From NCBI GenBank assembly GCA_020086605.1, contig JACBWW010000039.1:1335529-1399528 (forward strand): a stretch of DNA of 64,000 nt. Direction: 5' to 3'. Below the pieces are notes generated by a model, which saw only the letters and a program-made list of their open reading frames with translations, did no database searches and was not told the origin of the DNA. Positions 14,752 to 26,600 of this stretch are shown piece after piece. The position numbers were made by a program, and so were the translations under genes. Source of the DNA: Lanius collurio. Taxonomy: Eukaryota > Chordata > Aves > Passeriformes > Laniidae. Numbering within the stretch: position 1 is the stretch's first letter; every line of letters starts with the position of its first letter.

Positions 14752-17500
14752 AGACGTGGTGCAGGCTCTGGGTGATGAGATGAAAGAGCTGTCCTGCTGT
14801 TGAAGCCCTATCATAGCTCCCATCTCAGCATCCACTCCTGGACACAGCTTTTGAGCACTGGGCCAAGTTGTTTAGCCTTGTATTTATTTAATCTTCGTGA
14901 AGATAAAGAGGGATGTTCCACTGAGAGCTCTTTTGTTTCACTCTCTATCAGTTCAATAGGAGAGAGAGCAGAGCTAAAGCCACAAGCAATGGTTTGTTTA
15001 TCTTGTAAGTCTTCTAAAGCCTTGTCATCATATGCTGTATTATGTTGTCTTTTTTACTGAGTGACCATTGCTCTATTGTACACCATCTGCCTTTTTGTGA
15101 CTTGATGAACCACATTGTAAAAGGCAGAAATCAATAAAGTTTTCTAGAATCCAAAACCTTGGAGGGAAAAATGTTTTCCTGCAGCACCATCTTGTGGTCC
15201 CTGATTTTAGTACTGAAGATGTCCCTCCCTCTCCCTGGGCCTGGAAGGTCTTTCTGCAGACTTGGGAACCACACCCAGCTTTCGGCAGCTTCTTTTCTAG
15301 CCACAGAGGTGCTCTGAGGAGCCTGGCAAAAAATGTCTGTGCCCTCTTGTAGCTGGGCTGGACCTCATCGAGTTTTTGGAAGGGATAGAAGGGACAAAGG
15401 AAAACTGAATTTGGCTCAGCAACATGCAGCTTGATATACATGGTACAATCAGCAGCTTAGGCACTGAGGAAAAGACATGTTTCAGTTAGATGTGGGGTAA
15501 CCCTATGTTGAAATTGTTCTGTAATATGTTTAGGTCCAGGAGCTCAAAAACAAGGAAACAAAAAGATATTATGCACGGTATCTGAATATTCAGTGGAAGC
15601 AAGCAGCCAATCAGCTGATCAAAGCATCCACCTTTTTGTGACATTGTCAGTACAGTTTGCATCACACACAGGCCTGTGAATAAATGTCTGTGCTTTGACC
15701 CTAATGTGGCAATCTTGGCCATCAACAGTAATGAAATAGCTATTATGACATCTTAGACACAGATAGCAGTTATTTAAGCAATACCCATGGCTTGACAGCT
15801 ACTGATTCGATGCACTGTCAAACTAATTGAGAAATGAAAATGTAAAATCAGAATTTTTGTCTTTTCCAACTGAAAAGCAAACCTCCAGCTTTTTAGAACA
15901 CCTTCACAGCAAAGCTGCTGCATGGAGAAGGACAGGCCCCACGTTCATGCACTGTGCTCTCAACTGCTGTCCCACTAAGGGGAACACAACCCTGGCTGTG
16001 ACTTTTTCTCACCCCCCCTTCTAACAGAACATTTTGCTTAAGCTCCTCTTGTTCTGGTGCTGCCAGTTACTGCAGATGTGCTGATTGTTCACCCTTCAAT
16101 AGAGGTGTTTTATCAGAGCGTGTCCCTTTGTCAAGATGTTCTGTGACATTGAAACCATTTGTGCTGCCAATGACATGGAAAGTGGAGGAATTTATTGCCC
16201 TTCAAATCAAAATCATGAAGCACCACACAAAAGCCTAACTTTCTGTGGAGCACAACTCACTCTCTGTAATCACTGGCCACGGAGATTTCTCTGGTTTCTC
16301 ACGTGCACAGTTCAGCTGTGACAGAGCCTCAGAATTCATGTAGCAAGAAACTGGTTTTTGTCAAAATGTCCATATACAGACTTCACCTTCCATAAAAATA
16401 GTATCAAAAAGAGCAAATACACATCTGATTTAGAAGGCAAACAGTGCCCTGTTCACTTTCCACTGTTCTGCTGCTCCACATCAAAAATAGTGTAATACTT
16501 TTGCTTGCAAAATTTTAACCAAATCATCTGTAACATAATGCTTGTGGCAATGGTTGCAATGTCAGGCTTTAAAGCATATCTGATCATCAGCAAGCACTCC
16601 AACAACTCCCTGAGATTGCCCATATACATAGTCCACCCACATTACACTTGGATTTTTAGTGATCCCTTTTTTAGGACTTTAGGAAACTAAGAAAAATGTT
16701 TTAAACAGGGAATTCTGAAAGTACAGTTTCTAAGAATCCCTCATAATATTTACACTCCAGCTTAGGACCAAGTCTCCATTCCTGACAGTTGTAGCTCTTG
16801 GAAATTCTGCTACATGGACTTCACAGTCCCAAAGAAATACAAGTGATTGCATTATTAAGGGTGATACTGACTTCTACTGACATTATTTTACGTGCTCACT
16901 CTCCAGTCAGCAGAAAAGTGTTGAAAAGTGTTACATATTTGTTCCTTTTTTTTTTTTTTTTTGGTTACAATATGGAAGAGAAATTGCATTTTGGAATCAC
17001 CTACTTTGGGAGGCAGGTCATCATCCTAAGATCAAAAAACATTGTGTGGTGCAGCGATACCCAGCGGAGAGAACAACTGCAGAGACAACACTCTCACAGT
17101 TTCCTTAAGTGCTCTGCATTTTGGCCAAGCATATCTTTAAAGCAGTTGCCCAACAACAGATTTCCTGAATCCTCTGTAGCCTGGGAAAGAATTAGCTGTT
17201 CTGCTCAGCAAGAGTAGCAATACTGTGCTGTGGAGCCATCCAACACAGAACCAGAGCAAGCTTCTGCTCACCAATTTAATGAGTGACAGCACTCCCTTAA
17301 TCTTTTTCTAAGCCTGACTCCTAAGCTGAGTTTGGGCACATAACTGGTGTCTTTATAGCCCTCCACAAGGATGCTACTCCATGAAGGGAACACTGACTTT
17401 ACTATTCAGGGGTTGCCATGAGCAGTTTGCCTTTCAGTGTTACTGGTGGTTTTTTGTACAGGAGGTACAGAATGAGTGCAAGAAATTAGAATGAAAAACT
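14752..17500. other. Intergenic sequence between the gap and FMR1NB
   Basis: No gene recognised. A 122-codon minus frame (15073-15441) and a 139-codon plus frame (16798-17217, crossing the poly-T) have no domain I can name. Confidence 0.6.
16948..16966 (+). repeat. Poly-T tract
   Basis: An uninterrupted run of about 18-19 T, in non-coding sequence left of FMR1NB. It could be the reverse-complement tail of a retrotransposed sequence, but no adjacent body was recognised. Confidence 0.8.
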
Positions 17501-17506
17501 TTTACT
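17501..17506 (-). terminator. FMR1NB: Possible FMR1NB polyadenylation signal (AGTAAA)
   Basis: AGTAAA on the minus strand, 83 nt past the final TGA. It is a weak, known variant of AATAAA, and no canonical signal is closer. Confidence 0.3.
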
Positions 17507-17588
17507 GCAAAATCAATAGTATTATCAAGGGTTAACAACTTGTATTACTTCAATGCTAAAACAAAAAGTGTCCTTTTCTGGGAGATGG

Positions 17589-17639
17589 TCAAATAATCCT
17601 GGTGTCTTCCGTTTGATCTTCAGGATCAGGTGGATATTC
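17589..17639 (-). CDS. FMR1NB: FMR1NB candidate last exon, downstream of the in-frame TGA
   Basis: A strong acceptor (T9, CTCCCTTTGGTATATAG) opens a 16-codon acidic tail, EYPPDPEDQTEDTRII, ending in TGA. Phase 0 at both sides matches the donor at 18330. If translation stops at 18369 this becomes 3' UTR; if the TGA is read through or absent in other birds it is the true C terminus. Confidence 0.6.
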   Translation of the reverse strand, partial: EYPPDPEDQTEDTRII

Positions 17640-20600
17640 CTATATACCAAAGGGAGAAAAAAAAATCCCAAACATGAGTATAACTTGATTTAGGGACACC
17701 TTTGCATTTCTGCCAGATCAATACTCTGGCTGAAATATTTCCTTATTGTCTAATGAGCTCCCTGACACTTTTTTACTTCATTGTGACCTTCAGTGGACTA
17801 TAGCCTGGCATGGTCACATGAAGTAAATAGCATTTCACCCTCAGATTACATTTATTTCAGTAGTCAATTGCTCTCCAGCATTGAAGAAGAATGCCAAGAA
17901 TGCCAAGATGTGGAGTTATGGGAATCCTTCAGCTAAAAAGCACCCCTCTCCATTCAGAAAGACAGGCTGTTGAGTGTCTGTCAATGGACCTGCCTCTCCT
18001 GAAAGCAGCAAACCCACTGCTTTTCCCCTTTCTCATGCAACAATTTGCACATGACATAAGGAACACTGAAGTGGCAGAGGGCTTTAGCCTCAGACTGTTC
18101 ATGGCTCTGCTGGCAGCCCAGGACAGCAACCAAACTCTTGCAAACTCATTACTTGTCCCACAACAGAACGGTGATCCCTGAAGGAGATCCCTGACAAGCA
18201 GTGCCTTTGGACAATGTCTGCTGCACCAGGAGGCAGCAGGCATTTGGTAGTGCCTATCTTCAGTATTCTGCACAGACTCAACAGAACAACCCTAAACATA
18301 GAACAAAAGAATACCCCAAAGTTAGTTTACCTTCGTTTTCTTTCGTCCTTTTGGTTCTTTCTTAAGTCAGTCCAGTAAATGGCGATGAAGCTCCTCATCA
18401 TGAGTCGTCTTCCCACAGACTCTTTTTTCCCGTGCAATTTTCTGTACTTTTTTGCTTATCTTTTGTAAAGGATTGATACATGGACTGCAACATATTAAAA
18501 CAGCATTGGTTGACTTCCACAGCAGGAATTAAGAGGTCACCTAGACTTCAGCCATGAAATCCTAGCTCCAGTGAAAAAACTCACAAAGCTATGGTTGACT
18601 TCAGAGGCCATCAGGAGATTCATTACCAGAAGAAAGATTAAGGTGAGGAAAAACACTTCAATGCTTTTCCTGTTTCTTACATTTTCCTTGTGAATTTCAC
18701 CTTCTGATTCACAGAATCATTCAGGGTTGGAAATACCTGTAAGATCATCAATCCCAGCCATTAACCCAGCACTGCCCAGTCCACACAAGGCACACACAGG
18801 GCTCCCCTCGCTGCCCAGCTCTCCCTGGGAGAGGATCTCTGCACAGAGTTGCTTATCTCATCCCCAGCAGGCAAGGATGAGGACAGAATGCAGCCATGAC
18901 CAGAAGTTTCCCTGGTAAGAAGTCAACAAAATTCTGTAGTCTGCTTCCCACAGCTGTACTAGGGATTGGGCAGGGATGAAGACTTTTCTAATTCTATTTT
19001 TTAAATCTCCGCAGTATTATTCAAAAGTAGTGCTCTTTAAGTGCACCTGCATTTTTCTGACCTTTTGGGTTTTAACCTACCTTTCCTTGCATGTGATTCC
19101 TAAAGCAGACTAACAAAACTGAGAGGAATAAGGTAGACTGGCACATTTATGGATACAGCAAAAGCATCAGAGCACAGCTCTAGTCAGGAGATGCTGTGTT
19201 GATGGCACACAAGGGAAATTGCCAATCGGCAGGGAACAGACATGTAGATTCTGCTTCCTGCATGAAAAACACCATTGGAAGGAGGCAAACACACAGTTTG
19301 TCCATGGGGATGTGGAAAGTAACAAAGCCTCACTGGCTTGGGAAATTACTAGAGTTGATCAAGTGTGGCAAGGAGAGGAGTTCTGAGCTCCCTCTCAATT
19401 TTGCAGGAATTCCACACTCCTACATTTTCTTTGTTCAGCCACGGTATAGAAACCTTGCAATTTACTCTAGAAGAGGCAAAGTGGAGTTAAACAATTATCC
19501 CAAATTTCATCAGCAAAAGTTCTCTTTTTTAATTTTTTTTTGATAACTCTAGAGAACAATTTTTGCTTTTGTGCACACCAGTTGCAGTACAGATTTGGCA
19601 TGGCATGAACTCTCTGAATAATGACTGTATAATGTTGAAAACAAAAGAATTTCTATCCAAAGAGAAGGTTTTTTTGCTTATTAAAGGAATGTTTTTCAAA
19701 GCTCTATCAACTGTCTCTAAAACTGTTCAAACTCAAAGTTACAGTGTGATCAGATTGCACCTTTCCCAGAACTCAAATATATGATGTTGGAAATCTAAAT
19801 CATTTAGCATCTGGGTAATTACTGCATTAAAAAACAAAGCAAAAAACCAAGTCATAGCAGAAGAGCAAAATTCTTAGTTTCACTGGCTATGAAAAAACAC
19901 AGAAATGATCATTTAAACATTAGTGTGAATTCTCCCAAAATGAACACATATTAATTCATTTTCCAGAAAATTTATGATAATTTCATGTTGATTCTTTGCC
20001 TCCTGTTTTCAGAGTCACTGATGACTCAGTGCAGCTATCTGTATGCTGAGCATCAGCTGTTGAGCACAGTGTAAGATGTAATGTGGAGATTTTCACAGCA
20101 GGTTTTGTCAAAATGTGGGACTCCACAGCAAACAGCCATCTGCCAAGCAGCCTCATTAGTAAAGTCTACGTGTGTGTGTATACATGCAAGTATAGGATCC
20201 CACACAGACTACTATATCTTAGCAGAGCAAAAGTTTAACACTTGGAGGAAAAAATCTTCACTAAAAAGACAATTCTGTCATGTTAACCAACTTGTAGCAC
20301 CAGCCATTCAATATGAACTACTACCCAAGCAGAATAAAGCATTGTTAATTCATTCCATCAGTTTAATGACCTTGATGTTGTGGAGCTTCCATTTTCCCTG
20401 TATTGCTGAAACTCTTCACAGTATCAAACACTCAACTGCTTGCATAGACCTCACAGGCTGCAGTGTGCCCTATACATTAAAAACCCCACACTGCATGTTA
20501 GAAGTGTTAGAGATAATTAATTCCCAACTCACAGCTCATCTCTCTTACTCTATTCAGGTCTCACACTTTGTTCTTCCCTTCCTTGTCTTACTGCAGAACT

Positions 20601-23600
20601 CCAGGTCTGTCCTGGAAGGAGCCTGTTTTTGTGTTTGACATGCAACTTCCCAAGCAAGTGAAGTAAGATTAAGTCCAAGTCTTTTCTATCCAGTTCTTTA
20701 GAAAGAGTACAGGGGCATTAAATAACTGGTTTTGTCCTTAAGCCAAATTGACTCTGTTTTATGCAGCTTCAAAATAGAAGAACTCATCTTTTATGTTTGA
20801 ACATTAGTTTCCTGACCTTTTTTTCCCCAATCTTTTCTCCCCTCACCTACTTCAAAGATGTCAGTTCTCCATATTTTCACCATTTAGAAACAGTACTTCA
20901 TAAATTGGGTTTGCTCTAACACTTACCTCCTCTGCAAAAAGGCACAGCAACAGAGTGGTAGAAACCCCAAAATCAAAAATCCTCCTCCGGCAAGCAGAAC
21001 CACTCGAATGGCCAGCTGCACATCTGTAGGGGCAGCAGAAGTCTGCATTAGTTCTGAATAATTCTGATACAGACACTGAGGGTCAGGTGACAGGATCAGC
21101 CTCTGTGACAGACATCCTTACTGCCAAGGAGTCACAGCCACGTTGCTACCCAGCTCAGACAGAGGATCTGCCAGCAAAGCTCTGGCAGCACTCACACCTG
21201 AAGACACACTGCTACCTGAAGACTTCAGTAAATGCCAAGGAAAATTACCATCTCTCAGATGAATTTTATGTTGGACTCAATGATCACAAGGGTCTTTTCT
21301 AACCTCAATGATTCCATAATTCAGCAGCACAATGACAAAATAGTAGGTGTTAGAAATGACCTCAGATGAGAAAGAAAGACCTGGTCTCAAATATCACTTG
21401 AGTTTGAAAAGCAAAAGTGTTGGTTTAGTTTCAGAGGCAATCAGGGTTTGGGTGAGCCCAGGCACAGGGCAGGGTTGAGTGGGAGGAATAAATATCAGTT
21501 AAGAAAAACAAAGTCCCTTAGAAGCTGCTTTAAGAATGGAGACAAAAGCTTTCAAATTAATTCTTTTTATCTACTTCAGTTCATAACTTTTGTAGCATTT
21601 TCCTAAGGCCTTATTTTATTCCTAGTGAAATTCAAGACAAACGTGCCAAGGAGAAGAACCATTCAGTATGCAGCCTGTGACCAGCTTACAAGCACAAATG
21701 CCATGAGTCTAATACCTGCTAAGTGCTTCTGTTTTGTCAACAGATTGCTACAAGGCAAACAGTAAGTGTTTGTATTTTCTTTGGACATAGGCTGTACATC
21801 CAGGAGCATTCAAGGAGCTCATTATTCTATGAACAAATAATTCTGTAAAATAGTCAACCCTTGATATTGATGTCCAAACAATCAAAGCCTAACTGTAATG
21901 AGGAATCAAGCAGTCACAGCTGAATAAGTATAAAATTTTCTTGAGTATGTATCTTAAAAATGAGCAGAAGAGCTATAATTTTCACTGTACAGCTTTTCTT
22001 CTTGCTGTAGTGAAGTGTCTTTTATACGTAATATAAAGGCCCAAGCTGGGAATGAATGTTATCAAAACATTTAATTTCTGTCATATGTGCCTAACAAACA
22101 GATTCTGATGGCATCACACTGGGTAATACTTTCTTCAATCAGAAATTATCTAGCTAGTAGTAACTACACGTGCCCCAGCACTGGAATGTGGAACTGCTCA
22201 AGCACTAGAAAGATTTCAAAGTCTTATCCTGGCCTCAGCTTGCTCCTGAAGAAGCACAAACAAGAGAAAGTGAATTCATGTTAGCTGACAAGTAACCTTG
22301 GGGTTTCATATTTGTATCAAGTCGTCTCTTCCAAAAAATTGGGGTATCACCTCTGAAATCAATGGAACTATGCTGAATTATACCAGGAAGAACTAAATGA
22401 TTACATTTTCATTATGGATTCTTTATACTAACTTAACATCCATGTTTGGCAAGACTGCTTGTGTCTGAAAACTCTTCGTACATTAATTCAAAATTTGACT
22501 GGACACAGTCCCTGGCAAACCTGTTGCAGCTGATTTTGGTAGTACAGGGAGGATTAACTCCGTGGTTGTTAGAGGTCCTTTCCACACCCAATAATTCTGT
22601 CTCCAATAAAAAAATGTCTAAATTATTTGCTTTTTTCAGTTTGTTGAAGCAACCTCACCATGAAAAGAAACAACTGTTTCTAGAAAGCTATACAAGCAGG
22701 AAAAATTTATGATAAAAATTGAGATTTGATAGAACCCTTTCAGTAGACCAAAGACAACCATGGAGTTATAAGCAAAAATAGGTCTACAAAAAATACTTTT
22801 TTGCATTCTTTCATTTGAGGAAAAAAAAAAAAATCATGCTCACCAAGTTGATGCTCAAAGGAAAAAATGTAAAATGTAATGTTAAAGCTGCAATTTGGTA
22901 ACACAGAACCACTGACATTTTGGCTGTAAGAGACTTCCACAGGTCAGGTAGATGAATCTTCCTCTTGAAGCAAGGCTACTACCAATATACAAGTGAGTTG
23001 TGTCTTGTTATACCCAAGTCTTGAAAACCTCCAAGGTTGGAGACTCCCTCACCTTTCTCATGAACTTTCCCCCCTAATATCTGAGCTAAATTTCCCAAGC
23101 ATCAGTCAGTGGCAATTCCCACTTGTTAAATCACCTGGTTCTTCCAGGAAGAATTTGTGACTCTCATTTTAGCAACTTCTCTTCTACACAGTTCAGCAGC
23201 TCTTAAATAACCAATCAGCTTCCTCTTCACCATGTAAAATACATCCAGTTCCTTCACTTTTTCCTCACAGCACTTTCATGGAGTTACTACTTTGGATTAA
23301 CTCCCACTTTCCACAAACAAAGCCTTTACTTCATTCTTCTTACTGACATACATGCCTATATTTATTTATATGGCACTTGTTCTTTGCTTGTCAAGATATC
23401 TGGAAATTTTTCTATCAATTAATTGATTCCTTTATTACTATAGATGAAGAAATGCATGCAAGCTTGCAGTTACTCTAAAGAGAGGGGTGTCCTGAAAAGC
23501 TGAAGGTGTAAACAGCAACAAGAACTGTATTGTGTGACCAGGAGCAGGGTTTGTTACGAGGATTTGTGAGGAGTAGCCCAGAGCAGCACACTCACCGTCT

Positions 23601-26600
23601 CTCACTGGCATGTGGCACTGCTCATCCTGGCCAATTTTGAAAGGACAGCAGTGATTTTTTGAGCATTCAGACATGTTCAGGCCTTTTACAGGACAAGGAG
23701 TTAAGAGTTGCTCGTTGCTGAGGCGGCAAGCTTTAAAAAAAAAAAGAAAAAATTAATAAATTAGGTAAGATGTCTATCCTGGGAGCAATGTGAAACAGAA
23801 GGAAGTCATCACTTTGGTGTCTCTAGCATGTTTTGATTAATTAAATCTGCCAGAAAACAGCATCACTGACATTCCTTCATGTTCTTTCCCAAAACCTAAC
23901 CAATTTTTATATTGAAATAAACAGAAAAGCTAAATCATGTAATGGAAAATCTTTAGTTTTGCTTTGTTTCTGTAAGAATCTATTACAAAGATGAATCTAA
24001 ACACCGCTGTGCCGCTTTTTTTACTTACGTTTGTAAAATAAGTGAAAAAGACAAATTTTCTGACTGTACTGTTTCTAATTTAAAAAAAAAAAAAACCAAC
24101 AGAAATTTAAGGCTCCTTTTTTTTTTTCTGAAGGACTGTATTGCAACTAACCATCTCTGTTTGACACTTATTATTTGTTTCTACAAGCAGCTGAAAATCA
24201 GCTCATAGGAAAAACACCCCATGACATCCAATCCAGTTATTGAACAATGTATTTAAGCAATTTTTGAGATTTTCTGTTTAACAGCAGATTTATTGATAGT
24301 CACTAGATACTCTGTGGGAATGGCTTAAATGTGTAGAATAGTTATAAATAGTAGATGTCTCTGAATATTTAATTCCTATAAAACATCCTATCGCATCCCT
24401 TATGTTATGGAGCAGCTGCAAAGCATCATTTGATTCCAACAACACCCCCAGGACTGGCTCTATTGTCAGTCTCACATTTGTCAGAGACATTACTGGTAGC
24501 CAAATTCAGTTTGTTAAATGGGGGGGATCAGGATCTTCACCAGTCCTCTGTGTTTACTTAGGGCTACATGTGAGCAATAGTGGTGGAGGCACACTGATAT
24601 TAATGCAGAAACACACCAAGTGAAAAGTAGCATTTCTGCTTCTCCTTCCTGTTGGTCTGTGGTCTGATTATGGAACCAGGCTGGCAGGTTTTTTATATAA
24701 CAAGTCTTTTCTGTACCCATAAATATTATCTTTCTTTTTGATACTAGCAAATTAGCATTGTGATTTCCATCTCAATAATTTTATGAAATAGTGTAATTCT
24801 TGGAATTTAACTTCAGCAGTCCAAAGGTGAGTGGATCATTCTAACCTAACAGGCCTAAAGCCTTCCTTAGCCAGTAGAAGTGGGAGAGACACCTGTGTGG
24901 GACAAAATCCTTCTCTCATTTAGGCTGTGCCAAATTCTCTTTTCTCTCTATGTGTATGTGGGAAGACAGAAAACTCGTTCAGATGAGATACAACAAAGTT
25001 GAGCCTGGTGGATCTTATGCCAAACTCTCAGCTTAATTTCAGCATTTCAGCACAGTCACATCACCAGTGATGGAGAGTTTTGCAGGAGGGTAGGAATGCA
25101 AACAAATCTCTGATTGTTCCAAAGAGGCACTGAGCAATCCCATTTTCAATAGCTCTAGTGAGTTTTACAGTATTACACTGAGGGTTTTGAACACATTAAA
25201 TGCTGACAGGTAGGGGAGGGAGGGAGAGTGGACTGGAAGTGGGCAGAAGTGGGAAGGGAGAAACAATGCTGCAGTGGTGCAGTGACACTTACTCATTGGC
25301 CTGAAGAAGTTTAAGAAAGATTCAAATACTCCTTTCATTGTCATGTTAGGTTTGCTGGGTGCCTCTCCACTCTGCTCTGAACCAGTCTGAATCAGTGCTG
25401 CAAGAACTGAAGGTTCATAATGATTAGCTCATTACCATCAAAACTATCCGTAATTAATTAAAGCAATGACATTTTCATACTGATTATCACTCATTAGGAA
25501 GGCATTTACAGTCATCAGGAACTGTGTCTACTGATGGCCAGCAAGGTTAAGCACAGATGTCTTTCTGTTGTATTCACTTATATTGCTTTAAATTGCTTCA
25601 TGAACCACAATGAGTAAAGAACTAAAGCTGTAAAATTTAAATTAAAGAATCCATTCATGTGGAAATTGTCAAGGATAAAAAGCCCTGCTGCTCACCTATG
25701 AGGTGCAGGTTAAATGAAAATGCTTTGCTGAATCTATAGTTATATTTCTCCTATGCACACAAGCAGAACTTTCAGCTTTTTAGATAAAGATCAGACCCCA
25801 GTTAAAACACAGAAACACGGTGAAAGGCACTTTTATCAGACACATGCACACAAACATGCATCTATCCCAGCATCTTATTTCAGTGACCTACTGCAGCTGC
25901 ATAGAAAAGAGCAAAACATCCCTAAGTATAGAGGTACTGCACTGTTTACACAAAACCTACTGATTTCTTACTCTGGGACTTCCCTATCACCTTTCATTTA
26001 CACTATTCTAAAAAAAATACAGCATCAGTAAACCTTTCTGCTTCCCTACATCTCTTCTTCATTAAACCAAAAGTGCAAATCACAGTAGGACTCCACTGGC
26101 AATCAACCACTCCCCAAGGAGGGGAAAAAAAGAGACCCAGTATTCCCACCTGCTTGCCTTTTTTCTCTCAGTGAGAGAAACTTCTACCATCACCACTTTA
26201 ATAGCTTTCAGTGATGGAGTTTGCTGAAAGCCATTTCGTGGTGTTAGAGTTCCTTGTGAACAGAAGTGAGATCACAGCCTAACCAAAACCTAAGGTATTG
26301 AACAGCTTCAGTGTTTTGGGTAATTCTTCAGCTAACAGCATCAGGAGCATAAATTCCCTGCTTGTCCTGGGGCACAGCTTGGCTCTTCTGTGCCATACAA
26401 AACTCCCTAGGGAAGAAGAAGAACAGAGTAGAGAGAACTGAAGGTGATGTCAAAATAGAGAATCTGAAACTACTGTGCAACAGAAACGTGACCACTGAAG
26501 CTCACACTGACAGCTGTCCTGGGGGCCCTCTCCTTGCTTGTGCACAAGACAGGACAGAAAATGTTGAAGATTTTGTAAGGACTTCGTAAGAAGTTCATGA

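Larger units (their letters stand above)
21024..23595 (-). other. FMR1NB: FMR1NB intron with CR1 remnants
   Basis: A 2.6-kb intron between the trefoil and membrane exons. It holds three CR1 tail remnants (21260-21325, 22495-22605, 22990-23290), listed separately. Confidence 0.65.

Noticed and set aside
15073..15441. 122-codon minus-strand frame
   Set aside because: Looks slightly protein-like, but I could assign it to no family and saw no flanking exons.
20081..20638. 185-codon plus-strand frame antisense to an FMR1NB intron
   Set aside because: No domain and on the opposite strand of a spliced gene; probably chance.
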